64,000 bases of DNA from CALLVY01 sp937899855 (GTDB taxonomy: Bacteria > Bacteroidota > Bacteroidia > Chitinophagales > Saprospiraceae). Under the pieces are notes generated by a model that searched no databases, was not told the origin of the DNA, and was given only the letters and a program-made list of their open reading frames with translations. Where the stretch lies: the NCBI GenBank assembly GCA_039820405.1, contig JBCBQC010000005.1, positions 62,001-126,000 on the forward strand. The letters are read 5' to 3'. The position numbers and the translations under genes were made by a program. Shown in pieces: positions 50,842 to 60,166 of this stretch (its first letter is position 1; every line of letters starts with the position of its first letter).

Positions 50842-51480
50842 ATGCCGCCAGCCCTCATCGAACTTCACTATTTGCCCTGCGTTCAGTACTGTACCAAATT
50901 GCTGCGGCATCCCCAGCTGGTCCTGGAAGATGCCGAAAACTATCAGAAGGGCAGCTATCGCAACCGTTGCTGGATCGCCGCCACCAACGGCCCCCTACGG
51001 CTATCCATTCCACTGGACCGCGGCAAAAACGAGGGCCAGGCCATCCGGGAAGTGCGGATCAACTACCGCCAGGATTGGCAGGCCCAGCACTGGCGCAGCA
51101 TCCAGTCGGCCTACGGCAAGAGCCCCTTTTTTGAACACTACGCCGACGAACTCGCCCCCCTCTACCAAAGCCCCGTCGAGTACCTATTCGACTGGAACCT
51201 CCTCCTCCTCCAAACCCTCCTCCAGCTGCTCGACCTACCGAGTGCCCTCGCCTACTCCGGGCAGTACTACCGGGAGGTCCCACCCGATTGGAGCGATCTG
51301 CGCAATACCATTCAAGAACGCCCCGGCCGACAAGTCCCCGATCCGCATTTTAGCCCCCGGCCCTATCCACAGGTATTCCTGGAAAAACGAGGATTTCTAC
51401 CCAATTTGAGTATCTTGGACCTGTTGTTTTGTACCGGCCCACAAGCCACCATCTACTTGGAGCAGTGTATCGACGCCTGA
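50842..51480 (+). CDS. WbqC family protein
   Basis: A 212-residue protein with the WbqC-like pattern: IELHYLPCVQYCTKLL at the start, then YQKGSYRNRCWIAATNGPLRLSIPLDRGKN, REVRINYRQDWQAQHWRSIQSAYGKSPFFEHY and LFDWNLLLLQTLLQLL. Members are cytoplasmic and are often found with O-antigen or polysaccharide genes; the reaction is not established. Here the GT39-like protein is two genes away. The dynamin-like gene follows after 62 bases on the same strand. Confidence 0.88.
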   Translation: MPPALIELHYLPCVQYCTKLLRHPQLVLEDAENYQKGSYRNRCWIAATNGPLRLSIPLDRGKNEGQAIREVRINYRQDWQAQHWRSIQSAYGKSPFFEHYADELAPLYQSPVEYLFDWNLLLLQTLLQLLDLPSALAYSGQYYREVPPDWSDLRNTIQERPGRQVPDPHFSPRPYPQVFLEKRGFLPNLSILDLLFCTGPQATIYLEQCIDA

Positions 51481-51542
51481 ATTTTTCAAAAAAGACGTCC
51501 AAACCGTAGATCGTCCGAGTCCACCACCACAAACGCCGAGCG

Positions 51543-53297
51543 ATGAACCCTATTCTGAACCAACAATTGCAAAATTACCGCAGCCAGATCGACGAAATCG
51601 TCAAGGAGTTGCACCACCTCACGCTGGCCATTCAGCATCGGGAATTGTCGCAAACCGTCAGCGATTTGCGCAACCGGATCACCGAGCCCTTTATGTTTGT
51701 GATCGTAGGAGAAGTGAAGGCGGGCAAGAGCAGCTTTATCAATGCCCTACTCGATACGGAAAAAGAAATTTGCAAGGTGGCGCCCTCCCCGATGACCGAC
51801 ACCATCCAGCAGATCGTTTACGGGGAAGAGGAAGCCATCACCGAAATCAATCCCTACCTCAAACGCATCAGCCAACCCGTCGACATTCTCCGGGAAATCG
51901 CCATCGTCGATACGCCGGGTACCAATACCATCGTGGATCACCACCAGGAAATTACCGAGAGCTTTATCCCCGCTTCCGACCTGATCGTTTTCGTTTTTGA
52001 AGCCAAAAACCCCTACCGACAGTCCGCCTGGGACTTTTTCCAGTACATCCACAGCGACTGGCGGAAAAAGATCATCTTCGTGCTCCAGCAAAAGGATTTG
52101 ATGAACGCGGCGGACCTGGCCATCAATGTGCAGGGGGTGGAGGATTACGCCCGCAAGCAGGGCATCGAGGCGCCCCTGGTCTTCGCCGTATCGGCCAAGC
52201 AGGAGTTGGAAGCCCAAAAGGAAATCAGCGGCTTTATTCCCGTTCGCGAATACATCCGCCAACACATCACCGGGGGAAAGGCACCGATCCTCAAGCTGCA
52301 AAACAACCTGGCCACCTCCCAGAACATCAGCGAGCGCATCCACCGGGGCCTCGACCTGCGGCGGCGACAATACGAGGCGGACCTGGGCTTCCGGCAAGAC
52401 ATCCACCAAACGCTGGACCTCCAGGAAACCAATTCCCAAAACTTGGTCAAGGTGCTGGTGGAAAACCTCGTGGCCAGCTACGACCGGGCGACCCTCAAAA
52501 CCGAACGCGAACTGACCGAGGGGCTGTCCTTTTTCTCCCTCATCCGACGTTCTTTTTCCAGCATCTTCGTCAAAAATGAATCGGCCAAAGAGTGGCTCAA
52601 AGGGCTTTCGGAAAAATTGGAGACCGAGCTGAATGAGGAGATGAAGAGCCGCCTCAACCAGGGCGTGAGCGACATTGCCGACAGCATCCAACAAATGGCC
52701 AAGATCATCGATCTAAAGATCAAAAACAGCCAGACCATTTTGGCCAACAATCACGAGATCTTCTCCTCCATCGCCGAGCGCCGCGCCAACGTACTCCGCG
52801 AGCTACAGGAAACGTTTGCCAATTTTCTCAAACGCTCGGATAGCTTTACCGACGAAGAGCTTTTTCCCCAGCGCAACAGCATCGCTCCCAATCTGGCGGC
52901 CGGAGGTGGCGTCGCCGTAGTCGGCGCCCTGCTCACGGGACTGACCAACCTCACCGTACTCGACGTCACCGGCGGCATCCTCACCGCCCTCGGACTGGTC
53001 TTTGCCGGGGTATCCATCGGCATCAACCGACGTAAAATCATCCGGGGCTACCGCTCCGAAATCGATAAGGGTCGCCAGCGGCTGGAGTCGGAGGTAAGCG
53101 AAAAGCTCCGTACCTACATCCGCCACATCAAGCAACGAATCGACAGCAATTTCGGGGAATTTGACCAATTGATCGAACAGGAGGAACAGCAAATTGCGGA
53201 GCTGCTCGAACGACAGGAAAACATCCGCCAGCAAATGCTGGAACTGGGAGACCAACTGGGCCAACTGCTGACTGACGAAGGCCAGGCCCCCAAGTAA
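51543..53297 (+). CDS. dynamin-family large GTPase (bacterial dynamin-like protein)
   Basis: 584 residues. The GTPase motifs are G1 GEVKAGKSS (56-64), G3 DTPGTNT (about 124) and G4 QQKD (about 183). Long helical segments follow, with a hydrophobic hairpin at about 455-500 (GGGVAVVGALLTGLTNLT, GGILTALGLVFAGVSIGI) serving as paddle or membrane insert. The C-terminal coiled coil (EFDQLIEQEEQQIAELLERQENIRQQML) ends the protein. Bacterial dynamin-like proteins remodel or protect membranes, and some take part in phage defence. Here it is a single gene rather than the usual pair. It is 62 bases after WbqC. Confidence 0.9.
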   Translation: MNPILNQQLQNYRSQIDEIVKELHHLTLAIQHRELSQTVSDLRNRITEPFMFVIVGEVKAGKSSFINALLDTEKEICKVAPSPMTDTIQQIVYGEEEAITEINPYLKRISQPVDILREIAIVDTPGTNTIVDHHQEITESFIPASDLIVFVFEAKNPYRQSAWDFFQYIHSDWRKKIIFVLQQKDLMNAADLAINVQGVEDYARKQGIEAPLVFAVSAKQELEAQKEISGFIPVREYIRQHITGGKAPILKLQNNLATSQNISERIHRGLDLRRRQYEADLGFRQDIHQTLDLQETNSQNLVKVLVENLVASYDRATLKTERELTEGLSFFSLIRRSFSSIFVKNESAKEWLKGLSEKLETELNEEMKSRLNQGVSDIADSIQQMAKIIDLKIKNSQTILANNHEIFSSIAERRANVLRELQETFANFLKRSDSFTDEELFPQRNSIAPNLAAGGGVAVVGALLTGLTNLTVLDVTGGILTALGLVFAGVSIGINRRKIIRGYRSEIDKGRQRLESEVSEKLRTYIRHIKQRIDSNFGEFDQLIEQEEQQIAELLERQENIRQQMLELGDQLGQLLTDEGQAPK

Positions 53298-53435
53298 AAG
53301 ACCGATCCCCGTCATTCGCGCTGGCCCCCACGCCAAATCGACCGAATTTTGGTTAAACTCTCCCCGGACCACCAGGCTGCCGCGCAGATATGATTATGTT
53401 TGTAACCCAAGTCTCCACCAAACCACTCTGCCACC

Positions 53436-55709
53436 GTGAAGCTCAGCTACTCTTTTTTTCTCCTGCTCCTACTGGCCTGCCACAGCACCGGACAACCCAG
53501 CCCCACCAGCACGGAAACCACCGATCTGCCCAGCCCGGACGTCTTGCGCCAATCGCTCCGCACGAAACGTTCGCTGACCCTCGTGTACGGCACCGGCCCC
53601 AGCGAAGCCGCCTACCGCCAACTGGCCGAAGAAATTGCCGCGGCCACCGACTACCTCCAAATCCAAATCAGTAGCGCCGCCGAACTCGACGCCCAACGGG
53701 CCCGCACCGACATCCTTTTCCTCCTCGGAAGCCCCCAGACCAATACCTGGATAACCCGCGCCGCCAAGCAGCTCCCCCTCCGTTTGGACACCAGCACCTT
53801 GCGATTTGCCGAGCGCGATTTTACGGCCCCCAACACCCTCCTCCAATTTTCGGCTTACCCCTCCCCCTTCAATCCCCAACTGCCCCTCTACCTGCTTACG
53901 GGTTTTGACGATCGCATACTCCTCCGACAGCTGCGCCAGTGGTACGGCGCGGATTGGTCGAGCCTGGTGTGGGCTGCTCGCGGCTACAAGGTTTTTGAAG
54001 GGGCTACTTGTCAGGTCATGGGCTTTTTCCAACAACCCGACTGGCAGATCGGCGGGGAGGCCCACTGGGATTTTCGGGGCAGCCGCGACACGATCCACCG
54101 AACGCCCCACTTCGAGTTCATCAACCACCGGGTGGAATTGAGTCGGGCCCAGGTGGAGGAAATGGGGAAACGCTGCGAAGGGGGGCTGTCCGAAATCGAA
54201 GATTTTTGCGGGCGACCCGTCCGTTTCGACCGCATTCGCTACCACCTCTACCCCAGCGGAGAAGAAAAGGGACTGCTGCTGTTCAATACCCAGCAAAGTC
54301 ACCTGGATTGGGAAAACGGAGAAGTACACACGGTCATCAGTGCGGAGTACCAAGATAATTTTGTCCAGCAAGAAAACGAACTGATCCTGCGCCACTTGTT
54401 GGGGGAGGCCTCCCAGCCCTTTTTGGAAGATGGATTGGGGGTCTACTTTGCGCACCGTTGGCAGCGGGAGGGCTACGCCTACTGGGCCCAGCGGCTCTTC
54501 CAGAGTGGCAATGCCCTGCCCCTCGCCGAATTGCTCGACCGGGAATTGTACGAACGAGAATCCAAGCTGGTCAAGACCTGTACGGCCGGAGCCCTCGTGG
54601 AGTTTTTAATCGCCCACTGGGGAAAGAATGGCTTTTTGGAAAAATACAACAAGTGGTCGCCCTCCCCCACGGAGGTGGCGGAATTGGCCGGGGCCTGGGA
54701 CCGCTACCGCCAGCAGCGCCCCACCTTAGCGCTACCCGATCGTCGACCCAAGGCCGACTACTGGCGCGGTTTTAACTTTGCGCACGAGGGCTACCAAATT
54801 TACAATGGCTACCTCTCGAAGGGGGCCCGGGAGTCCTTGGGCAACCTCCAAGCCTTGGGCAGCAATGCCATCGCCATCGTTCCCTATTCCTATTTGGAGC
54901 GTCCCGATCAGCCGGGCTTCTTGCCCTTTATGAACAATCCCGGTACCGAGACCGACGAAAGCGTCATCCACGTCGCCCACGCCGCCCGGGCTCTGGGTTT
55001 GCAATCCCTGCTCAAGCCCCAGGTCTGGCTGGGCCGGGGGAGTTGGTCGGGTTTTGTGGAAATGAAAACGGAGCGCGAATGGGCCCTTTTCTTTGATTAC
55101 TACTACCGCTGGATACGCCACTACGCCCTGCTGGCGGAGATTCACGAAATCGAGGCCCTGAGCGTGGGCGTCGAATTTGGCCGGGCCACCCTCGGTCACG
55201 AGGCGGAATGGGTCCAAATCTTTCGCAAACTGCGGGACCTCTACCGGGGGCAACTCACCTACTGCGCCAACTGGGGAGAGGAGTTTGAACAGTTGGATTT
55301 CTGGCAAGAACTGGACTTTATCGGCCTCAATTGCTACTACCCCCTCAGCAAAAGCGCCTCGCCCACCCAAGCGGAACTAGAACGGCGCTTTGCCGAGATT
55401 GCGGACATGGTGGGTAAAGTCGCCCAAAAGCACGGCAAATCCGTCGTTTTCACCGAAATTGGGTTTCGCCCGGTGACGGGTACGTGGAAAGATCCCCACG
55501 CGGGTGTCGACGGGCGCGAATTTGCGGCCGAGCCCCAACGACGTTGCTACGAAGCCGTCTTCAAAGGACTCCAAGGGCGGGAATGGTGTGGCGGTATTCT
55601 GTGGTGGAAGTGGCCCAGCTACCTGGCTTACGGGGCGCGCAACCGAACGGGTTTTTCCCCTTACAATCACCCCGCCGAGGCGGTGGTCAAAAAATGGTTC
55701 GAACGATGA
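53436..55709 (+). CDS. lipoprotein with GH113-like TIM-barrel glycosidase domain
   Basis: A 757-residue protein with a lipobox (FLLLLLLACHSTG), so probably a lipoprotein. The N-terminal 400 residues form an unassigned domain with peptidase-MA-like features but without a clear zinc motif. Residues about 430-757 form a TIM barrel like glycoside hydrolase family 113 (RGFNFAHEGYQIY, LKPQVWLGRGSWSG, ALSVGVEFGRA with the acid/base Glu, FTEIGFRPVTG with the nucleophile Glu). GH113 enzymes are beta-mannanases; here the substrate is unproven. A -7 element TATGTTTG (53395-53402) lies 33 bases before the ATG. Its stop overlaps the SDR start. Confidence 0.8.
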   Translation: MKLSYSFFLLLLLACHSTGQPSPTSTETTDLPSPDVLRQSLRTKRSLTLVYGTGPSEAAYRQLAEEIAAATDYLQIQISSAAELDAQRARTDILFLLGSPQTNTWITRAAKQLPLRLDTSTLRFAERDFTAPNTLLQFSAYPSPFNPQLPLYLLTGFDDRILLRQLRQWYGADWSSLVWAARGYKVFEGATCQVMGFFQQPDWQIGGEAHWDFRGSRDTIHRTPHFEFINHRVELSRAQVEEMGKRCEGGLSEIEDFCGRPVRFDRIRYHLYPSGEEKGLLLFNTQQSHLDWENGEVHTVISAEYQDNFVQQENELILRHLLGEASQPFLEDGLGVYFAHRWQREGYAYWAQRLFQSGNALPLAELLDRELYERESKLVKTCTAGALVEFLIAHWGKNGFLEKYNKWSPSPTEVAELAGAWDRYRQQRPTLALPDRRPKADYWRGFNFAHEGYQIYNGYLSKGARESLGNLQALGSNAIAIVPYSYLERPDQPGFLPFMNNPGTETDESVIHVAHAARALGLQSLLKPQVWLGRGSWSGFVEMKTEREWALFFDYYYRWIRHYALLAEIHEIEALSVGVEFGRATLGHEAEWVQIFRKLRDLYRGQLTYCANWGEEFEQLDFWQELDFIGLNCYYPLSKSASPTQAELERRFAEIADMVGKVAQKHGKSVVFTEIGFRPVTGTWKDPHAGVDGREFAAEPQRRCYEAVFKGLQGREWCGGILWWKWPSYLAYGARNRTGFSPYNHPAEAVVKKWFER

Positions 55710-56464
55710 ATTTTAACGCCCAAAAAGTATTGATCACCGGCGGTGCGCGGGGAATCGGTCGCGCCACCGCCCTGGCCTTCGCCCGGGCCGGTGCTCAAGT
55801 GGCCATCAACTACCGCAGCAACCACGAAGCCGCCCAAAATACCCTCGCCGCATTGGAAGGCCAGGGGCACCTCCTCCTCCCCGCCGACCTCGGCGACCCC
55901 ACCGCCACCGCCAAGCTGTTCCAAAAGCTCCAAAGCCACTGGAAGACCCTCGACGTCTTGGTCAACAATGCCGGCGTCTACCTCCCCCACCCCATTTTCG
56001 ACAGCAGCTACGCCGACTGGCAAAACGCCTGGCAACGTACCCTCCAAGTCAACCTGACCGGAGTGGCCAATACGACCTACTGGGCCGCCCGGCTGATGCG
56101 CCAAAACGGGGGCGGCCGCATCGTCAACGTTTCCTCCCGGGGGGCCTTCCGCGGCGAACCCGACCATCCCGCCTACGCCGCCAGCAAGGCCGGCCTCAAC
56201 GCCATGAGCCAGAGCCTGGCCCGCGCCCTGGCTCCCGACCACATTTTTATCGGCGTGGTCGCCCCCGGCTTTGTCGAAACGGAGATGGCCCAGCCCCTGC
56301 TCCAAGGCCCCGAAGGCGCCGCCATCCGCGCCCAAAGCCCCCTGGGCCGCGTCGCCAGCCCGGAAGAAGTCGCCTGGAATATCCTCTTCCTCGCTTCCGA
56401 ACAATCGGCTTTTAATACGGGAGCCATTCTGGACCTCAACGGGGCTTCTTACCTGCGATCCTAA
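55706..56464 (+). CDS. short-chain dehydrogenase/reductase (FabG-like)
   Basis: A 252-residue classical SDR. The NAD(P) site TGGARGIG is at 11-18, NNAG lies near 86, and the catalytic serine is in NVSSRGAF with YAASK further on. The C-terminus ILDLNGASYLRS is typical of FabG-like enzymes. It reduces a carbonyl or oxidises an alcohol; the substrate cannot be told from sequence. Its ATG overlaps the stop of the GH113-like gene (ATGA), so the two are translationally coupled, which hints at a sugar-derived substrate. Confidence 0.9.
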   Translation: MNFNAQKVLITGGARGIGRATALAFARAGAQVAINYRSNHEAAQNTLAALEGQGHLLLPADLGDPTATAKLFQKLQSHWKTLDVLVNNAGVYLPHPIFDSSYADWQNAWQRTLQVNLTGVANTTYWAARLMRQNGGGRIVNVSSRGAFRGEPDHPAYAASKAGLNAMSQSLARALAPDHIFIGVVAPGFVETEMAQPLLQGPEGAAIRAQSPLGRVASPEEVAWNILFLASEQSAFNTGAILDLNGASYLRS

Positions 56465-56479
56465 GCCCCTAAAAAAAGA

Positions 56480-56514
56480 ACAAGCCCCTCCGTAACGCAC
56501 GAAAGCGGGCTTGT
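56480..56514. terminator. terminator between SDR and BspA-type genes
   Basis: Stem ACAAGCCC/GGGCTTGT with a 19-base loop, followed on the minus strand by TCTTTTTTT. It mainly terminates the minus-strand adhesin gene and may also end the SDR transcript. Confidence 0.75.
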
Positions 56515-56554
56515 CTGAACTATAAACGAATAGAGTCTAACCGAAAGATCAAAT

Positions 56555-59500
56555 TTAGTCCCGAAGCAAACTCAAACTCCTCACCAGGCGCTCCTCGGCG
56601 GTGTAAATCACCACCCAGTAGGTTTCTCCCGCCTGCCCCCACAAGTGGATGCCCTCCTCGGGATCGGGCTCGTCCGCAGCGTAAACGGAGCGTCCCAAGG
56701 CATCGTACACTTCGATGCGTTGGGGCGCTTCGCAATCCGTCAACGCCAAGAAAAAGGTCCCCAGGCTGGGATTGGGGAAAAGCGTCAGCTCCGTAAAATC
56801 ACAATCCGACCCTTCCGCCCGCAATACCAAGTCCAGGCTGGCCGTACAGCCGTACTCGTCTTGCACCCGGATGGTGTAGGTGCCCGCAGCCACAGCCACA
56901 ATATCCTCGGGATCGTCGTAATCACCCGTCCCGTCCGTATCCCAATCAAAGCGGTAGGGCCCTTGCCCCCCCGTCACCTCCAAATCGATCCGACGGTCCG
57001 CGCCGTTCCCTTCCGGCAGGGCGCTCAGCCGGAGCGAATCCAGCGCCGAGAGTACCACGGTATCGCGACGCAAACAGCCCCGACTATCACTGACGTGTAG
57101 CCAGTACTCCCCCGCGGGCAGTTCCTCCAAGGTACTTCGGACGTAGCGTTCGCCCCCCGCCGCCCGCTCCCACTGGTAGGTATAAGGCGCCGTTCCCCCA
57201 CTCACCTCCACCGCCAGCCGGCCCGTCCGTGCTCCCGCACAGAGCGGTAGGTCCGGGACGAGCAGCTCCGTTGTGAGGGAGTCCGGCGTACGCAGAACCA
57301 GGCTGTCTTCCCGGCTACAAGCAGCCCCGTCGCGGATGCGGACCCGATACGTCCCGGCCGGTAGGTTCTCCAGGTGAGGGACATCATCGTAGTCGCCGTA
57401 GCCATCGTACTCCCAATCAATGGCGTAGTCCCCACTTCCGCCCCGCAACCCAATCCGTAGGGCACCGTCCGAGGTCCCCCAACAAGAGGGATCGACCACT
57501 TCTTCGGGCAATATTTCCAAGTCATTCTCCACCCGGACGCTAAAACTACAAGTCGCGCTTTGCCCCCAGTCGTTGGTGACGGTGTAGGTCACCCAGGTCG
57601 TCCCCAGGGCGAAGGTATCGCCACTGGCGTGGGTCGCTTGTAGGGTTAGGCCGCTACAAACCTCGCGGGGCGGCTCCCAGGTCGCTACGGCGGAGCAATC
57701 CGCGAGACGGGCCTTGAGCACCAAGTCAGATGGGCAATTGTCAATTTGTAGTTCCGTCGGGTAGAGCAAGATTTCGTTGGAAAAGGTACACCCATTGAAG
57801 TCTCGGATTGAGATTTGGTGTACGCCCGCCACCAGTCCATCCTGATCCTCCGGATCGTCCCAGTCGCCCTGGCCATCGTGGCTCCAGTCGAAGGCGTAGG
57901 GAGGGGTCCCGCCGATGGCTTGGAGAAACACCTGCCCCTCCGGGGATTGGGTACAGTCGGGATGCCGGAGGCTGTCCACCTCGGCGCTGAGCGTATTGCG
58001 AACGGTGACGGTGAAGCTACAACGGCTGGTATCGGCCAGGGCATTGATGGCGGTGTAGTGCACTTCGGTACTTCCCAAGGGAAAGGTGGCCCCACTGGGG
58101 GGAGTGGAAGTCACGGAATTGGTACAAAAACCCGTTGGACTCAGCCAGTGGACCACGGCGGTGCAGCCCGGCGCGTTGGCCGTGACGGTAATATCCGGTG
58201 GGCACTGGAGGGCAAAGGGCGTATCTTCGATGGTGATTTGGGAGACGCAGGTGCTTTGGTTGCCATTTTGGTCCAGGGCAAAGAGCGTATCGTAGTGAAT
58301 GCCGATGTCGTTACAATCGAATTGGCTTTGGCTGACCCACAGGTCGAGGGGTGTACAGTGGTCGAAGGAACCGGCGTCGAGCCAGCTGGGCTCGATGTAG
58401 AGGCTACCGGAGGGGGGCAGGTAAAGGGTGGTGTCCCGACAGAGGGCCAGGGGCGCATCGCGCTCGGGACCGCGGTCGGTGATGAGCCAGCCGTGGTCCG
58501 CCAACAGGTGAGCCCGGGCTTCCCAGGCCGCGCAGTAGCGGCTGGTGCCCGCGTGAAAGTCGACACTGTCCCGCAGGTCCCGAGCGGCCCAGCCGATGAG
58601 CAGGCTGTCGTAATGGGGGGTAGACAATTCACTCTGGTTGAACATCCGCCGGGCACTTTCCAGGGCGCCGACGGGCCAGCGGCCCAGGTTTTGATCAAAG
58701 CTGGGATTGTGTTCAAACATCGCATTGGTCACCCGCACATTGCCGACGTCCCAATCGCCAATGTCTTGATTGAAGGCCATATTGGGGCCTTTAAACATGT
58801 TCGACATATCGCTTACCGCGCTCACCTCCCAATCACCAATATCTTGGTTAAAGCTACTGGCGTAGAAAAACAGATAGCTCATATTTTCGACTCGACTGAC
58901 CTCCCAATTGCCGATGTCCTGATTGAAGTTGGCCGCGTTGGCAAACATCCAGCTCATGTTCGTCGCCTGACTGAGGTCCCATTTACGGAGGTCCTGGTTG
59001 AAACTCGTCGCCTGACGGAAAACGCTCCCAAAATTGGCGACCCGACTGACGTCCCAGTCGCCGATGTACTGGTTAAAGCTAGCGGCTCCGTAAAACATGG
59101 TGTGGATGCGCTGTACATTGTCCAATTGCCAAGCCCCGATGTCCTGATTAAAGCTACTCGCCCCGGCAAACATCATGGACAGGTGGATGGCGCTACTCAC
59201 GTCCCAATTGCCAATGTCCTGGTTGAAGGCCTTGCAATTGTTAAACATGGCGGAAAAGCTACGGACCTGCCCCACCTCCCATCGATCGAGGGCTTGGTTA
59301 AAAACGGTACAACCGATAAAGGTTCGCTGGAGGTTGGTGACGCTCGATACGTCCCAATCGTTGAGGGCCTGGTTGAAATGGACACAATTGCCAAAGGTAA
59401 AGTACAAGCTTTCGACCTGACTCACCTCCCAGTGACCGATGGGGCTATTGAACGCGGTACAAGCAAATAGCATGGACTCCAGGTTGCGGACTTGGGAGAG

Positions 59501-60013
59501 ATCGGGGGCGTCGGTGGCGCTAAAATTGAGGTGACTACAACCCCGAAAGGCATTGGCCATCGTCGACCACTGTTGCGTCCCCCACTGCGCCACGTCAATC
59601 AGTTTTTCCCGATCCCCAGCATCGCGGAACAATATCCTGGGAAAGTTACCCCGAATGCGGATGGTGTAAGTACCGGGCGTACCAAAATTGTGGTGGACCG
59701 AATCGGTGATGCCCAATTCGTCAAAAATGCCGTCATCGTTCCAGTCCACATCGTACTGATAGGCTCGGTTGGGATCGATGGGGATCGTAATGGATTGATC
59801 GTCGGAAGTACCGGGCAAATCGGTTTTCCAGCTGAGAATCAGCGAGGTGGTATCGCTGTTGATCGACGAAAAGGTATTGGAAATGGTATTGGATTCCCCA
59901 GTGGGGACGTAAGCGGCAGTAGAATGGGTGGGGGGTTGACTGTTTTTGCCGTAGCTGACACTGACCAGCAGCAAGTAGAAGGATAACTGATAAAACCTAC
60001 CCATGGATAACAT
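56555..60013 (-). CDS. BspA-type repeat surface protein with HYR domains and T9SS signal
   Basis: 1152 residues with an N-terminal signal (FYLLLVSVSYGK). After a PKD-like start (YQYDVDWNDDGIFDE) there are about eleven 25-residue BspA/DUF285 repeats of the form FNQDIGDWDVSxVxxMxxMF (about 170-460). Then come two HYR-type beta domains (CPPDITVTANAPGCTAVVHW, CPSDLVLKARLADCSAVATW) and SprB-like repeats (HPDCTQSPEGQVFLQAIGGTPPYAFDWSHDGQGDWDDPEDQDGL). The T9SS sorting domain (LTLFPNPSLGTFFL, IEVYDALGRSVYAADE) ends it. It is a probable adhesin. An inverted repeat (60022-60050) lies 8 bases before the ATG. Confidence 0.92.
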   Translation of the reverse strand: MLSMGRFYQLSFYLLLVSVSYGKNSQPPTHSTAAYVPTGESNTISNTFSSINSDTTSLILSWKTDLPGTSDDQSITIPIDPNRAYQYDVDWNDDGIFDELGITDSVHHNFGTPGTYTIRIRGNFPRILFRDAGDREKLIDVAQWGTQQWSTMANAFRGCSHLNFSATDAPDLSQVRNLESMLFACTAFNSPIGHWEVSQVESLYFTFGNCVHFNQALNDWDVSSVTNLQRTFIGCTVFNQALDRWEVGQVRSFSAMFNNCKAFNQDIGNWDVSSAIHLSMMFAGASSFNQDIGAWQLDNVQRIHTMFYGAASFNQYIGDWDVSRVANFGSVFRQATSFNQDLRKWDLSQATNMSWMFANAANFNQDIGNWEVSRVENMSYLFFYASSFNQDIGDWEVSAVSDMSNMFKGPNMAFNQDIGDWDVGNVRVTNAMFEHNPSFDQNLGRWPVGALESARRMFNQSELSTPHYDSLLIGWAARDLRDSVDFHAGTSRYCAAWEARAHLLADHGWLITDRGPERDAPLALCRDTTLYLPPSGSLYIEPSWLDAGSFDHCTPLDLWVSQSQFDCNDIGIHYDTLFALDQNGNQSTCVSQITIEDTPFALQCPPDITVTANAPGCTAVVHWLSPTGFCTNSVTSTPPSGATFPLGSTEVHYTAINALADTSRCSFTVTVRNTLSAEVDSLRHPDCTQSPEGQVFLQAIGGTPPYAFDWSHDGQGDWDDPEDQDGLVAGVHQISIRDFNGCTFSNEILLYPTELQIDNCPSDLVLKARLADCSAVATWEPPREVCSGLTLQATHASGDTFALGTTWVTYTVTNDWGQSATCSFSVRVENDLEILPEEVVDPSCWGTSDGALRIGLRGGSGDYAIDWEYDGYGDYDDVPHLENLPAGTYRVRIRDGAACSREDSLVLRTPDSLTTELLVPDLPLCAGARTGRLAVEVSGGTAPYTYQWERAAGGERYVRSTLEELPAGEYWLHVSDSRGCLRRDTVVLSALDSLRLSALPEGNGADRRIDLEVTGGQGPYRFDWDTDGTGDYDDPEDIVAVAAGTYTIRVQDEYGCTASLDLVLRAEGSDCDFTELTLFPNPSLGTFFLALTDCEAPQRIEVYDALGRSVYAADEPDPEEGIHLWGQAGETYWVVIYTAEERLVRSLSLLRD
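58640..59460 (-). repeat. array of about eleven 75-bp BspA/DUF285 repeats
   Basis: Each unit encodes 25 residues with FNQ, IG/L, W and V at fixed positions. The DNA is clearly related between units, so recombination could change the copy number of this part of the adhesin. Confidence 0.85.
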
Positions 60014-60021
60014 TTTACGAA

Positions 60022-60050
60022 ATTAATGTCAAAATAAATTTGGCATTAAT
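60022..60050. promoter_or_regulatory. inverted repeat next to the start of the BspA-type gene
   Basis: 12-base arms ATTAATGTCAAA and TTTGGCATTAAT around loop ATAAA, with a single G-T pair. The repeat ends 8 bases before the ATG at 60013, so it could be an operator or an RNA hairpin that hides the translation start. Confidence 0.45.
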
Positions 60051-60166
60051 GTTATCCTCTCTCCTCGTACTAGTGCTACCAAAATATTGCCAGGATTGAC
60101 GCAGCGGGCATTTTAGCCCCAAAAACCACTAAAATATCCTTCCATTCCGTCCCGGTTCGGCCCCCA

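Noticed and set aside
58640..59460. Regular 75-bp repeats considered as CRISPR or intergenic repeats
   Set aside because: They are coding BspA/DUF285 repeats with conserved FNQ and W positions and no unique spacers.
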